64,000 nucleotides of DNA from Thalassotalea mangrovi (GCF_005116735.1 NZ_SWDB01000011.1:124001-188000); one strand, 5' to 3'. Counted from the first letter of the stretch, positions 39,366-48,331 are shown. Notes: generated from the sequence alone by a model not told the origin. Numbers and translations: made by a program.

Positions 39366-39998
39366 ATGGATTTATTCACTTTAGATGCTGAAGTACGTAC
39401 TGACCTAGGGAAAGGTGCGAGCCGCCGCCTACGTCACGCGAACAAAGTTCCAGCTATCGTTTACGGTGCAGGTAAAGAGCCTGTATCTATCACTCTTGCG
39501 CACAACAAAGTTTTCCGTGCCCAGGAAGAAGAAGCGTTTTACTCTCACGTTCTTACTTTGAACATTGGTAAAGAAGCCGTTGAAGTTGTAATCAAAGATA
39601 TGCAACGTCACCCGTTCAAGCCACAAATCATGCACATGGATTTCCTACGTGTTGATGCGAAGAAAGAATTGAACACTCTGGTTCCTCTACACTTCATCAA
39701 CGAAGACGTAGTAGCGAAAACTGGTGCTATCGTTGCTCACTCTGCAACTGAAATCGAAGTAGCTTGTTTACCAGCTGATCTTCCTGAGTTCATCGAAGTA
39801 GACGTTAAAGATCTTGAGATTGGTCAAACTATCCACTTATCAGACATCGTTCTTCCTAAAGGCGTAACTTCTGTTGAGTTGGCTAAAGGTGAAGACCACG
39901 ATCAGGCTGTTGTTACTGCTAGCGCTCCTAAAGGCGGCAGCGATGACAATGGTGCTGCTGATGAAGAAGCAGACAGCGAAGAAACCACTGAAGAATAA
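39366..39998 (+). CDS. rplY: 50S ribosomal protein L25 (CTC-type, long form)
   Basis: Binds 5S rRNA in the large subunit. The 210 residues have the N-terminal L25 domain (about 1-92; [21 protein letters not shown]) and the additional TL5/CTC C-terminal beta domain, so it is the long form rather than the 94-residue E. coli protein. The acidic tail ([13 protein letters not shown]) is typical of CTC forms. Codon use is visibly biased to preferred codons, as expected of a highly expressed gene. pth follows 16 bp downstream. Confidence 0.95.
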   Translation: MDLFTLDAEVRTDLGKGASRRLRHANKVPAIVYGAGKEPVSITLAHNKVFRAQEEEAFYSHVLTLNIGKEAVEVVIKDMQRHPFKPQIMHMDFLRVDAKKELNTLVPLHFINEDVVAKTGAIVAHSATEIEVACLPADLPEFIEVDVKDLEIGQTIHLSDIVLPKGVTSVELAKGEDHDQAVVTASAPKGGSDDNGAADEEADSEETTEE

Positions 39999-40014
39999 TC
40001 GCTGAGGACTCTCC

Positions 40015-40608
40015 TTGACGACTAATATTCAATTGGTTGTGGGCCTGGGTAATCCAGGCCCCGAATACGCAAATACTCGCCATAATGCTGGTGTCTGGTT
40101 CGTCGAAGAACTCGCCCGCATGCACAATATCACCCTGTCCCCAAACACTAAGTACTTTGGCCTGTACGGCAAAGGTATGATCGCCAATCAATTGGTGCAC
40201 CTGTTAATCCCAACCACATTTATGAATCGCAGCGGTCAATCCGTGGCGGCTCTGGCTAATTTTTTCAAGATTCCGGTTGCAGAGATCCTGGTCGCACATG
40301 ATGAACTGGATTTAGATCCTGGCGTGGTTAAAATCAAACTAGGTGGCGGACACGGGGGCCATAACGGTCTGCGCGATATTATCGCCCGGATGGCGAACAA
40401 CAAAGATTTTTATCGGTTGCGAATAGGTATCGGTCATCCCGGCCATCGCGACCGAGTAACCGGTTTTGTGCTGGGTAAAGCACCACAGGCCGAACAAGGT
40501 CTGTTAGATCAGGCGGTGGATGAAGCGAGTCGATGTTTCTCTATCTGGCTTGAACAGGATTTGAAAAAAGCCCAGAACCGACTTCATACGTTCAAAGCAA
40601 CACTCTGA
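40015..40608 (+). CDS. pth: Peptidyl-tRNA hydrolase
   Basis: Recycles peptidyl-tRNA by cleaving the ester bond. The 197 residues contain the family blocks [19 protein letters not shown] with the catalytic histidine (in TRHNAG), [12 protein letters not shown] and HDELDLDPG, plus [15 protein letters not shown] at 40015 is chosen as start because GAGGA lies 7 nt upstream and no ATG or GTG fits; this reads [12 protein letters not shown]. It lies between rplY and ychF with gaps of 16 and 19 bp, a conserved order. Confidence 0.95.
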   Translation: MTTNIQLVVGLGNPGPEYANTRHNAGVWFVEELARMHNITLSPNTKYFGLYGKGMIANQLVHLLIPTTFMNRSGQSVAALANFFKIPVAEILVAHDELDLDPGVVKIKLGGGHGGHNGLRDIIARMANNKDFYRLRIGIGHPGHRDRVTGFVLGKAPQAEQGLLDQAVDEASRCFSIWLEQDLKKAQNRLHTFKATL

Positions 40609-40627
40609 TTATTGACAGGAACTTATC

Positions 40628-41719
40628 ATGGGATTTAAATGCGGTATTGTTGGATTACCAAACGTTGGTAAATCTACTTTGTTTAACGCACTCACTAAAG
40701 CGGGTATCGAAGCCGCAAACTTTCCGTTCTGTACCATAGAACCTAATACTGGTGTGGTACCGGTTCCCGATCCACGCCTGGATAAACTGGCTGAGATTGT
40801 CAAACCAGAGCGCGTCATTGCTACTACCATGGAATTTGTCGACATCGCTGGCCTGGTAGCAGGTGCTTCCAAAGGCGAAGGCCTGGGTAATAAATTCCTC
40901 GCCAACATTCGTGAAACTGATGCGATCGGCCACGTGGTTCGTTGTTTTGAAAATGACAATATCGTTCACGTTGCTGGTAAAGTTAACCCGGCAGAAGATA
41001 TTGATATCATCAATACCGAACTGGCCCTGGCCGATATGGAAACCGCAGAACGTGCAATTCAGCGCCAGGCCAAGCGTGCCAAAGGTGGCGACAAAGAAGC
41101 CAAATTCGAGATTCCGGTACTGGAAAAAATCCTAGCTCACGTTGAACAAGGCGAAATGATTCGCTCACTGGACTTAAGCAAAGAAGAAAAAGCGGCGGTC
41201 AGATACCTTAACTTCCTGACTGCTAAGCCGACCATGTACATTGCTAATGTTAATGATGATGGCTTTGAGAACAATCCTTACCTGGATCAAGTCCGTGAAA
41301 TCGCTGAAAAAGAAGATGCGGTTGTAGTGCCAGTTTGTGCCGAAATCGAAGGCGAACTGGCGGAGATGGACGAAGAAGATCGCGTTGAATTCATGGCCGA
41401 GATGGGCTTGACTGAACCAGGCCTGAACCGGGTGATCAATTCAGGTTATAGTTTGCTGCACCTGCAAACCTATTTTACTGCCGGTGTGAAAGAAGTGCGT
41501 GCCTGGACCGTAAAAGTGGATGCTACAGCACCTCAAGCTGCCGGTGTTATTCACACCGATTTTGAGAAAGGCTTTATCCGTGCCGAAGTGGTTGGCTATG
41601 ACGATTTCGTCACCTGTAACGGTGAAGCCGGCGCCAAAGAAGCGGGTAAATGGCGTTTGGAAGGTAAAGAGTATCGCGTTAAAGACGGCGATGTGGTTCA
41701 CTTCCGTTTTAACGTTTAA
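40628..41719 (+). CDS. ychF: Redox-sensitive ribosome-binding ATPase YchF
   Basis: A TRAFAC P-loop ATPase related to Obg GTPases that binds ribosomes. The 363 residues hold G1 [10 protein letters not shown]3 [10 protein letters not shown] and a TGS-like C-terminal domain ([18 protein letters not shown]). The G4 region NVNDD differs from NKxD, the known reason for ATP preference. A ribosome binding site (GACAGGAA) precedes the ATG. It ends the rplY-pth-ychF group and is followed by a strong terminator. Confidence 0.96.
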   Translation: MGFKCGIVGLPNVGKSTLFNALTKAGIEAANFPFCTIEPNTGVVPVPDPRLDKLAEIVKPERVIATTMEFVDIAGLVAGASKGEGLGNKFLANIRETDAIGHVVRCFENDNIVHVAGKVNPAEDIDIINTELALADMETAERAIQRQAKRAKGGDKEAKFEIPVLEKILAHVEQGEMIRSLDLSKEEKAAVRYLNFLTAKPTMYIANVNDDGFENNPYLDQVREIAEKEDAVVVPVCAEIEGELAEMDEEDRVEFMAEMGLTEPGLNRVINSGYSLLHLQTYFTAGVKEVRAWTVKVDATAPQAAGVIHTDFEKGFIRAEVVGYDDFVTCNGEAGAKEAGKWRLEGKEYRVKDGDVVHFRFNV

Positions 41720-41734
41720 AGCAAATTAAGTTTC

Positions 41735-41764
41735 AAAAAAGCGCCTGAATGGCGCTTTTTTTTT
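41735..41764. terminator. Bidirectional terminator between ychF and the acyl-CoA synthetase gene
   Basis: AAAAAAGCGCC and GGCGCTTTTTT form an 11-bp stem with loop TGAAT, flanked by T- and A-runs. It can serve both convergent genes. Confidence 0.92.
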
Positions 41765-41797
41765 GAATGGATTAGCCCAAGTTAAACGAAGGCTCTG

Positions 41798-43453
41798 TTA
41801 TTCAAATACAACTTTTTGCCTGCTGTCTTCGGGCAGTTTCTGCATATAGTATTGCTCGATTTCATTGCGCTTTAACTTCAACGTCGGCGTTAACAGCTCA
41901 TTCTCAGGTTTCCAGGAATGCTGACAAACCATCAGGTAATCAAGGCGCTGGTGACTTTCCAGTTGCGAATTCACCTGGGTCAACAGGTCTTCAAGGACGG
42001 TTTGCTGCTCAGCTTGCGTTTGTGGGGCAGAATCACTTAACACCACCAACCCGATCGGTTGTTTCATTCCGGAACCAATCACGCAGGCCTGCTCCAGGGT
42101 ACTGTTACTGAGCAACATACGCTCTATCGGCACCGGTACCACGTATTTGCCCTTGGCAGTTTTAAACTGCTCTTTAATGCGACCAACAACCTTATAATCC
42201 CCGTCAGCTGTTAATTCGCCTTTATCCCCGGTGTGAAACCAGCCATCGGTAAAGGCCTTCTCGGTATTTTCCGGATCCAGGTAGTATTCAGAGAACACCG
42301 CATCACCACGGATCATAATCTCCTGTTCACCCGACAGCTTCATTTCCACGCAGGGCAAGGGTTTGCCTATCGTACCGATTCGGTTTGCATCAAACGGCAA
42401 ATTGCCACATGACAACCCCGACGTTTCGGTCATGCCCCAGCCTTCGCCAATATTCATACCAAGACGCTGATACCAGCGCAGTAACTCTTCCGAAACCGGT
42501 GCTGAACCGCAGCCAAAGACCTGGACCTGGTCCAGTCCCAGTTTTGTGCGAATTTTCTTGGCAACGATATTACCTAAAATAGGCAGGGACAATAACAGGC
42601 TGAGCTTTTTCTGTGGCATAGCCTTAAGGATTTGCGCCTGGAACTTAACCCATAAGCGAGGTACGGATAAAAAGAAGGTTGGCCTTGCATGTTGTACATC
42701 ACTGATAAAGGTATCGAGAGTGTCAATAAAAAACACCTCCAGGGGCAACTCATAGGCAATCCCTTCGATTAATCCCCGTTCAGTGATGTGGGCCAGGGGT
42801 AAATAAGATACCACCCGTTGTGGACCGGTATGGGCAATACCAATGATATCAACCGCGCCTTTTGCAGCGGATGCGAGATTTTTGTAGGTCACCACCACGC
42901 CTTTGGGATTACCCGTGGTCCCGGATGTGTAACACAGGGTCATGGTATCTTCCAGTGACGGCTCGGCCACTGCCGCTAGCGGTTGTTGCTCGGCAATTAC
43001 CGTTTGCCAGGATTGGTCGTTAATACCGTTAAATGACTGTAATTCCGGGTATGGCATCGATATGGTTGGTAGCTCATTGCTAAGTACCTGTAGCAACGGC
43101 TGATAATCATCTAACCGCCCTACAAACAGTGCCTTCATCTCACTATGTTCAAGCACATAGCCAATCGTCTTTTCGCCAGCCGTTGCGTATATCGGAACCG
43201 AGATCAAACCGGCCATCATGATCGCCAGATCGGCAATAAACCAATGGGCACAGTTTTTGGAAATGATACCTACCCTATCGCCTTTTTTAAGGCCGATGGC
43301 CAATAAACCCTGCGCCATGGTTCTGGCTTGCTGTTCAACCTCATTGAAAGAATACTGTTGCCAGGAACCTGCGATTGGTTGATTGAGAAATATTTTTTCT
43401 GGCTGATTTCGTGCGTGCTGCAAAAATCGTTGTAATGACGGTTGATAGGCCAT
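41798..43453 (-). CDS. AMP-dependent long-chain fatty acid CoA ligase
   Basis: Activates fatty acids to acyl-CoA via an acyl-adenylate. The 551 residues include the P-loop-like YTSGTTGNPKGVV (about residues 173-185), GEGWGMTETSG (motif II), the aspartate of WFHTGDKGE, and GRIKEQFKTAKGKYV before the C-terminal domain. It belongs to the FadD15/bubblegum-like long-chain group rather than E. coli FadD. No signal peptide. No fatty-acid genes are adjacent, so its role (beta-oxidation or exogenous fatty acid uptake) is open; the lipase lipoprotein at 29.2 kb could supply substrate. Confidence 0.88.
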   Translation of the reverse strand: MAYQPSLQRFLQHARNQPEKIFLNQPIAGSWQQYSFNEVEQQARTMAQGLLAIGLKKGDRVGIISKNCAHWFIADLAIMMAGLISVPIYATAGEKTIGYVLEHSEMKALFVGRLDDYQPLLQVLSNELPTISMPYPELQSFNGINDQSWQTVIAEQQPLAAVAEPSLEDTMTLCYTSGTTGNPKGVVVTYKNLASAAKGAVDIIGIAHTGPQRVVSYLPLAHITERGLIEGIAYELPLEVFFIDTLDTFISDVQHARPTFFLSVPRLWVKFQAQILKAMPQKKLSLLLSLPILGNIVAKKIRTKLGLDQVQVFGCGSAPVSEELLRWYQRLGMNIGEGWGMTETSGLSCGNLPFDANRIGTIGKPLPCVEMKLSGEQEIMIRGDAVFSEYYLDPENTEKAFTDGWFHTGDKGELTADGDYKVVGRIKEQFKTAKGKYVVPVPIERMLLSNSTLEQACVIGSGMKQPIGLVVLSDSAPQTQAEQQTVLEDLLTQVNSQLESHQRLDYLMVCQHSWKPENELLTPTLKLKRNEIEQYYMQKLPEDSRQKVVFE

Positions 43454-43515
43454 TCATAATCCTTGGAATGAAATTTTTTAAACTATATAAACAACATAGG
43501 GTGAAAGCAAGGTAT

Positions 43516-43575
43516 TGCGAGCTGGAGATCTCATCGGGTGTCAATTGCGAACTGAGGTTCTCATCGGGTGACAAG
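43516..43575. repeat. Two 30-bp direct repeats
   Basis: TGCGAACTG/TGCGAGCTGG-type units at 43516-43545 and 43546-43575 share TGCGA, CTGAG/CTGGAG and TCTCATCGGGTG, followed by a partial third copy (CACGAGCTGATAG). Located upstream of the acyl-CoA synthetase start, between it and the csp terminator. Confidence 0.7.
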
Positions 43576-43670
43576 CACGAGCTGATAGTGCCAAAGTTGT
43601 CACCTTTAGACACCCATATAAAATCTTCGTCGCCTTTAACGTTCGGCTGCGTGTTTTATTTCAGGCAACA

Positions 43671-43696
43671 AAAAAGGCAGCCGAGGCTGCCTTTTT
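43671..43696 (-). terminator. Terminator of the cold-shock gene
   Basis: AAAAAGGCAGCC and GGCTGCCTTTTT form a perfect 12-bp stem closing on a very tight GA loop (in practice a C-GAG-G tetraloop-like turn). The A-run gives the U-tract on the minus strand. Confidence 0.9.
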
Positions 43697-43711
43697 CAAG
43701 AATCTTTTCGC

Positions 43712-43921
43712 TTATAACGCTTTTACGTTGTCAGCTTGAGGACCTTTTTGACCTTGAACTACTTCAAACTCAACCTGTTGGCCTTCAACTAGAGTCTTAC
43801 GACCAGTACCTTGGATAGCACGGAAGTGAACGAATACATCCGGACCTTCAGCCTGTTGGATAAAACCGAAGCCTTTATCGTCGTTAAACCATTTTACTGA
43901 ACCTGTGCGAACATCAGACAT
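43712..43921 (-). CDS. CspA-family cold-shock protein
   Basis: A 69-residue single cold-shock domain binding single-stranded RNA/DNA. RNP1 is KGFGFI and RNP2 VFVHF, with the aromatic start TGSVKWFN. It is a CspA/CspD-like member; which paralogue cannot be told. The promoter lies about 155 bp upstream, giving a long leader, as for cold-inducible cspA messages, where the 5' UTR acts as a thermosensor. Confidence 0.93.
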   Translation of the reverse strand: MSDVRTGSVKWFNDDKGFGFIQQAEGPDVFVHFRAIQGTGRKTLVEGQQVEFEVVQGQKGPQADNVKAL

Positions 43922-44076
43922 AATAAGTATTCCTAAATTTCAAAATTAATGTTTCTGGCTCCCCTTGTGGAGCTTCCTAGCTTTAATGATGTATGTGTTA
44001 ATATGTCGAGATGTTTGTACTACATAGAACGATAAATCGAGATAAAACGTATAGCATTTTTCAAGCTTGCTCGATC
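43922..44076 (-). promoter_or_regulatory. Long 5' leader of the cold-shock gene
   Basis: About 150 nt between the predicted transcription start and the ATG. It contains a hairpin (GCTCC/GGAGC near 43958-43974) and a second region TCTATGTAGTAC near 44016-44028. Length and position match cspA leaders, but no cold-box sequence could be proven. Confidence 0.45.
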
Positions 44077-44104
44077 AGTATACAGCTTTTCCTTAACTGT
44101 ACAA
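44077..44104 (-). promoter_or_regulatory. Sigma70 promoter of the cold-shock gene
   Basis: On the minus strand, TTGTAC (44104-44099) and TATACT (44082-44077) are separated by 16 bp. Both hexamers are good matches. Transcription would start near 44070. Confidence 0.65.
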
Positions 44105-44291
44105 GAAATTAGATCATGAAATTTGTGTGACAACGGCGTTTTTCGTTGATCTGTAACAATTAAGGCACACATTCTCTCCGCTTTTCAAAATTCAGCCTCG
44201 TTCATTGACCAATTTTGCTGCGCTAAGCTTTAAAAAGGCGCTGCATCACTACCCTTCTTTTGCAGCGTTCTTTTACATTTAACAAGGAGAT

Positions 44292-44684
44292 ATGAACATG
44301 GACATTCAAAAGCCGTTACAGACGCTTGCCAGCCTTGCGCGCGGCATCGACCCGATATCAAAACAGGCATTTGCAAAAGACTCCCCGTACAATCACCCAC
44401 AGGTGATCCGCGATTTATTTACCTGTGTTGACTATATCAACGAGCGCAGTAAACAAATACGATTGACTCCGGAGCAGATAAAACAAAAAAATATTGATAA
44501 AGGATTGCCAATAAACTGCGGTATGCCCTGGACACCAGAGTTAAGACAGCAGTTAGCCGAGCAATTCCGGCAAGGATTATCGGTGAAAGACTTAGCCAAC
44601 AAGTTTCAGCGCACCAATGGCTCCATCAATGCAGAATTAAAGCGCCAGGGGCTGATAAATGACACGTCGTTGCCACCGTTTTGA
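44292..44684 (+). CDS. Small protein with a C-terminal HTH-like segment, unknown
   Basis: A 130-residue protein preceded by an excellent ribosome binding site (AAGGAG, 5 nt before ATG), so it is surely translated. The N-terminal part (LQTLASLARGIDPISKQAF) is followed by a middle helical region. The C-terminal stretch TPELRQQLAEQFRQGLSVKD plus LANKFQRTNGSINAELKRQG reads as a tri-helical helix-turn-helix like those in sigma region 4 or resolvase tails. I do not recognise a named family. It is convergent with truC, with no gap between stops. Confidence 0.72.
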   Translation: MNMDIQKPLQTLASLARGIDPISKQAFAKDSPYNHPQVIRDLFTCVDYINERSKQIRLTPEQIKQKNIDKGLPINCGMPWTPELRQQLAEQFRQGLSVKDLANKFQRTNGSINAELKRQGLINDTSLPPF

Positions 44685-45488
44685 CTAACTGTCGATATCC
44701 GGGTTTGGCCATTGCAAACTGTTAATTACCTGCAGCCACTCTGGGTCTAGTGGCGCGCAGATATTGACCACTTGCTGGGATATTGGGTGAGTGAACTCAA
44801 GTTGCCAGGCATGCAGCATCAGGCGACGAAAACCAAAATGTTGTCCGAAAAACGGGTTTTGCTTATTGTCGCCATAATTGATATCGCCCAATATGGGGTT
44901 CCGCAGATGCGCCATATGCCGTCTTAGTTGATGGCGCCTGCCGGTTTTTGGGTTCAGTTGCAACAGCGAATAGCGCACCGTCGGGAATTTGCCCAATGGG
45001 ATCGGCAGGCTCGCCTGCGCCAGGGTTACGAATTCCGTTACCGCCTGTTGCGCAGGCTTGTCTTCGCTGACAAATTTGTCGCCCAGCTTATCCAGCTTTT
45101 CTTTTAATGGATAATCAATTAACCCGGATTCCGGGGTATAGCCCCGGCACATTGCCAGATACGTCTTGCGAATACGATTTTCACTAAACTGCTCGCCCAT
45201 GAGTCGCGCAACATCCTGAGACAGAGCAAATAACAACACACCAGAAGTCGGCCGATCCAATCGATGTAAAGGGTAAACATATTGACCAACCTGATCGCGA
45301 ACCAGCTGCAATGCAAAGTACTTTTCATGGCGGTCGAGATAGGAGCGATGTACAAATAGCCCTGAAGGCTTGCTGACGGCGACCAGATACTCATCCTGAT
45401 ACAAAATATCGAGGACAGGAGGAACATCTTCTCGCTCCTCCTCCAACCCGACATCGTTTTTTAAATCACATTTATCCATAGCCGACAA
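44685..45488 (-). CDS. truC: tRNA pseudouridine synthase C (RluA family)
   Basis: Modifies U65 of certain tRNAs. The 267 residues carry the RluA catalytic motif HRLDRPTSGVLLFAL (Asp nucleophile) and the downstream GRRHQLRRHMAHL typical of TruC. ATG at 45488 gives an extension of three residues relative to a second ATG at 45479; the choice is not clear. yqcC lies 3 bp upstream and is translated first, the reverse complement of the conserved yqcC-truC operon in E. coli. Confidence 0.93.
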   Translation of the reverse strand: MSAMDKCDLKNDVGLEEEREDVPPVLDILYQDEYLVAVSKPSGLFVHRSYLDRHEKYFALQLVRDQVGQYVYPLHRLDRPTSGVLLFALSQDVARLMGEQFSENRIRKTYLAMCRGYTPESGLIDYPLKEKLDKLGDKFVSEDKPAQQAVTEFVTLAQASLPIPLGKFPTVRYSLLQLNPKTGRRHQLRRHMAHLRNPILGDINYGDNKQNPFFGQHFGFRRLMLHAWQLEFTHPISQQVVNICAPLDPEWLQVINSLQWPNPDIDS

Positions 45489-45491
45489 TGC

Positions 45492-45842
45492 CTATTTATT
45501 AAGATACAGGGTTTGCTGACGCTGACCAGACATTAGCTCATCAATATCGCCGATAGTATTGATCACCTTTGCCGCCTGCTCGCCTACGCCCTTAAACGAC
45601 TCTTCTGCCATCGGACATAAACTTATTTGCGTTGGCAATGGTAGATTTAACGCTATCATTTCAGAAATTTTAGGAATGAAGATAAATTGTAGCCATTGCT
45701 CGAATCTCAGGGTATCGACACAAAACGGTTGCGTCGATGCCAGTTGCTCTGCCGTTGGAGTATCCATTTGCCAGAGGTTCAACTCATGCAGGTTGTCTTG
45801 CAGTAACACCAATAAGGTTTTCAATTGTTGTGATTTATTCAT
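45492..45842 (-). CDS. yqcC: YqcC-family protein
   Basis: A 116-residue helical cytosolic protein of the DUF446/YqcC family, unknown function. The family core is PFCVDTLRFEQWLQFIFIPK. It is the first gene of a two-gene operon with truC (3-bp gap), an association conserved across gammaproteobacteria that suggests a role linked to tRNA modification. A copy of the 275-bp palindromic element begins about 75 bp upstream of its start. Confidence 0.88.
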   Translation of the reverse strand: MNKSQQLKTLLVLLQDNLHELNLWQMDTPTAEQLASTQPFCVDTLRFEQWLQFIFIPKISEMIALNLPLPTQISLCPMAEESFKGVGEQAAKVINTIGDIDELMSGQRQQTLYLNK

Positions 45843-45917
45843 CAGAAGCTCGTTTTTCTATACGAGTATAATTATACCCGCCCGGAATTACTGACAGCAA
45901 CTCAGCGACAACGATAT

Positions 45918-46192
45918 ATACCAATCACATTAAGTTTGCGCACAACTCAGAGTTAGGGCAGAGGTCCATTTTCAACATAGATTTCATTGATATAGTCATT
46001 CTATATTACTGAAATCTAGGGCCGGAAATGGGCCTCTGATAAACTCCCTACGGGTGAGTTTTAAAGGCGTTTATCCTGCGTTACTGATTTTGGCTAATTT
46101 TGAAAATGGAACGACCATTCTCTGCAATCAAAGCCTTGCCTAAACGCCTTTAAATTCTCACTGAGTGAGCAATAATTTAATGTGATTGGTAT
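45918..46192. mobile_element. 275-bp palindromic element, copy 2
   Basis: Same ends and length as copy 1 (ATACCAATCACATTAA ... TTAATGTGATTGGTAT, a 16-bp perfect terminal inverted repeat here). It again occupies a divergent promoter region, between yqcC and the DUF3549 gene. Internal TTTTAAAGGCGTTTA and TAAACGCCTTTAAA pair, so the element can fold into a long branched hairpin. Confidence 0.92.
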
Positions 46193-46265
46193 TACACGTG
46201 TACTGAACCTGCGGACTTGTTATAATCGCAGCCAGTTTACATCCAGCAAATAACATCTTCATTTT

Positions 46266-47330
46266 ATGTCGCAAATAGATACCTTATCCGAGTTACTGCA
46301 AGTATCCGAGAGCAACTACCGTGTGTTTGATCTTGGCCGCAAAGTCGAGAAAATCTCCAAAGCAGATTTCGAGCGTATCGAACAGGCAATGATGCCATAC
46401 CCTTCTCCACTACAAGGCCATGCGCATTTAGCCGTGGTATTTTGGCAAAAACGTCCTGAAAAACCTTATATCTGGTTTATCAAACTACCTCTGGATGAAC
46501 GAGGCCTGCTCAATCAGGCTGCGAGAAATCACTTTATCGCGATCATCATTGAAGCCCTTGGCAAGGATCTTACCGTCGACCCTACCGAGAAGCAGGAAGA
46601 GCTGTTAAAAAGTAATCCTTATAACTTTACTCCTTCGCAATACAAACTGGCGGCGTTAAATGCCACGTTAAAATATGAGTTCAAACAACCAGCATCCCAG
46701 TATTTCGAACATTGCCACCTGTATTTTACCGGTGAGCTGGGCTGGGATAACTGGCAGGGTATTGGTGTGCAGGGCTTATGTGATTTTGCCGTTAGAACTC
46801 ACGAAGCGGCTAATGCTGATATTTTAGCGACTGCGCTACCACACCTGCCCGAGCAGGTATTTACCCCACTAAGTGTGGCTCTGGAAAACCAGCCGTTGCC
46901 GGTCAGTTTAATCAATGTTCTTGCTGACCTGGCGAAAGCAGAACTGGCAAATGAAAGCATCAATACCAGCCGCATTAGCAGCTTGGTCAGGGCTATGAGT
47001 GGTAATGCCCTTAATCCGGCATTTTTAGAGTTGGCGGATACCCTGATTGCCGATGAAAGATGTCAACAGCTAGAGATCATGGTCTCGATTTCTGGACGCG
47101 GCTGGATGGCACTAGCCGATTATGATCGCATGCAACGATTCTTAGAGGCGGTCACAGAATTTGTCGATGATGCAACATTTTTCGCCCTGTTCCAGGATCT
47201 GGTGGCACTGCCAATGATTCGCCCGGTTCTGCTACAGGTAATTCGCTCAGAAACCCGAAGCAAAGCACTGGAAGCTGCTATTGGCACATTATTTAAGACC
47301 ATGCAGGGACAAACCAAACAACAAGGATAA
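46266..47330 (+). CDS. DUF3549-family protein
   Basis: A 354-residue cytosolic protein of a family restricted to Alteromonadales, Vibrionales and relatives; no known function. The N-terminus (MSQIDTLSELLQVSESNYRV) and FDLGRKVEKISKADFERIE are the family signature, and the C-terminal half is all-helical and repeat-like. No signal peptide, membrane segment or catalytic motif. The DUF3301 gene follows almost directly, suggesting a functional pair at the membrane. Confidence 0.85.
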   Translation: MSQIDTLSELLQVSESNYRVFDLGRKVEKISKADFERIEQAMMPYPSPLQGHAHLAVVFWQKRPEKPYIWFIKLPLDERGLLNQAARNHFIAIIIEALGKDLTVDPTEKQEELLKSNPYNFTPSQYKLAALNATLKYEFKQPASQYFEHCHLYFTGELGWDNWQGIGVQGLCDFAVRTHEAANADILATALPHLPEQVFTPLSVALENQPLPVSLINVLADLAKAELANESINTSRISSLVRAMSGNALNPAFLELADTLIADERCQQLEIMVSISGRGWMALADYDRMQRFLEAVTEFVDDATFFALFQDLVALPMIRPVLLQVIRSETRSKALEAAIGTLFKTMQGQTKQQG

Positions 47331-47335
47331 ATGTG

Positions 47336-47638
47336 ATGGCGGAAATTTATGTAGGATTAGCCGGGTTTTTAGTGATCTGGTATTTGTTTTTCCTGAGGAA
47401 AGTCGCTGAAACAGCGCGCGTGTTTGCTAAAAAACACTGCTCACAACAGGGCATTCAATTTATTTCAATCGCCCGGACCTCGTCGCGTTGGGCGCTAAAC
47501 AAACGCCAGGGCCTGCATTTGCTCAGTGTGTTTGAATTTGAGTTCTCTGGCGATAACACCTCGAGTTATACCGGCACGGTGCAAATGCGTGGTAATCGAT
47601 TAGAGAAGATTGAGCTGCCGCCATATAGCATTTCTTAA
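47336..47638 (+). CDS. DUF3301-family membrane protein
   Basis: A 100-residue protein with one N-terminal transmembrane helix (about 2-20, IYVGLAGFLVIWYLFFL) and a small soluble domain (QGIQFISIARTSS, RQGLHLLSVFEFEFSGD). ATG at 47336 is preferred to the adjacent GTG at 47333; AAGGA is 9 nt upstream. The DUF3549-DUF3301 pair is conserved in related marine bacteria. The function is unknown. Confidence 0.83.
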   Translation: MAEIYVGLAGFLVIWYLFFLRKVAETARVFAKKHCSQQGIQFISIARTSSRWALNKRQGLHLLSVFEFEFSGDNTSSYTGTVQMRGNRLEKIELPPYSIS

Positions 47639-47688
47639 TACTGATCTGGTGCTCCATTGTCGCATCAGACCTTTGAGAGAAAGCAGAA

Positions 47689-47720
47689 ACCCTCCATTGC
47701 TACCGTCCATGGTACGGGAG
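47689..47720. repeat. Left 32-bp flanking module
   Basis: ACCCTCCATTGCTACCGTCC followed by ATGGTACGGGAG. The same 32 bp, with one mismatch, recurs at 48007-48038 on the other side of the 53-bp array. Each copy has complementary CTCC...GGGAG and ACCGT...TACGG segments. Confidence 0.9.
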
Positions 47721-47723
47721 AAT

Positions 47724-47987
47724 ATGTAAAGGGATTTACGGTATGTCAGGAAATCATGGATGGAAATTTACCGACGATGTAAAGGGATTTACGGTATGTC
47801 GGGAAATCATGGATGGAAATTTACCGACGATGTAAAGGGATTTACGGTATGTCAGGAAATCATGGATGGAAATTTACCGACGATGTAAAGGGATTTACGG
47901 TATGTCGAGATATCATGGACGGAAATTTACCGACGATGTAAAGGGATTTACGGTATGTCGAGATATCAGGGATGAAAATATCTCGAC
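47724..47987. repeat. Five tandem 53-bp repeats
   Basis: Units start at 47724, 47777, 47830, 47883 and 47936; the first four are 53 bp each and almost identical, the last is 52 bp and diverged at its end. Each contains the mini-hairpin GTAAA-GGGA-TTTAC and the arms GTCGGGAAAT ... AATTTACCGAC. In unit 5 both arms change together (GTCGAGATAT/ATATCTCGAC), giving a perfect 10-bp stem. The unit is not a multiple of 3 and codes for nothing obvious. Confidence 0.95.
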
Positions 47988-48057
47988 TAAGTACATCCAT
48001 GTGCAAACCCTCCCTTGCTACCGTCCATGGTACGGGAGGATAAGTACATCCATGTAC
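47988..48057. repeat. Right flanking modules (TAAGTACATCCATG repeat and 32-bp module)
   Basis: TAAGTACATCCATGTGC (47988) and TAAGTACATCCATGTAC (48041) bracket the second 32-bp module (48007-48038). GTACATCCATGTAC is itself nearly palindromic. Confidence 0.9.
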
Positions 48058-48090
48058 AAAAAAAAGCCTCAGCATTTCTGCTGAGGCTTT
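48058..48090 (-). terminator. Terminator of the tRNA-Phe/tRNA-Thr transcript
   Basis: AAAGCCTCAGCA and TGCTGAGGCTTT form a perfect 12-bp stem with loop TTTC. Eight A residues give a strong U-tract on the minus strand. Confidence 0.92.
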
Positions 48091-48098
48091 CGTATGAA

Positions 48099-48174
<76 letters not shown>

Positions 48175-48255
48175 ACACAAAACTGTGTGCGATAAAAGGT
48201 GTTTCCTTTTATCTTGGCACCGAAGTAATGAATGATATTCAGTACTTCTTAAATA

Positions 48256-48331
48256 TGGTGCCCAGAGGCGGAATCGAACCACCGACACGGGGATTTTCAA
48301 TCCCCTGCTCTACCGACTGAGCTATCTGGGC
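48256..48331 (-). tRNA. tRNA-Phe (GAA)
   Basis: A 76-nt cloverleaf on the minus strand with encoded CCA. Acceptor stem GCCCAGA/TCTGGGC, anticodon stem GGGGATTGAAAATCCCC with anticodon GAA, T-arm GGTTCGATTCC. First gene of the pair, about 50 bp after its promoter. Confidence 0.97.
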
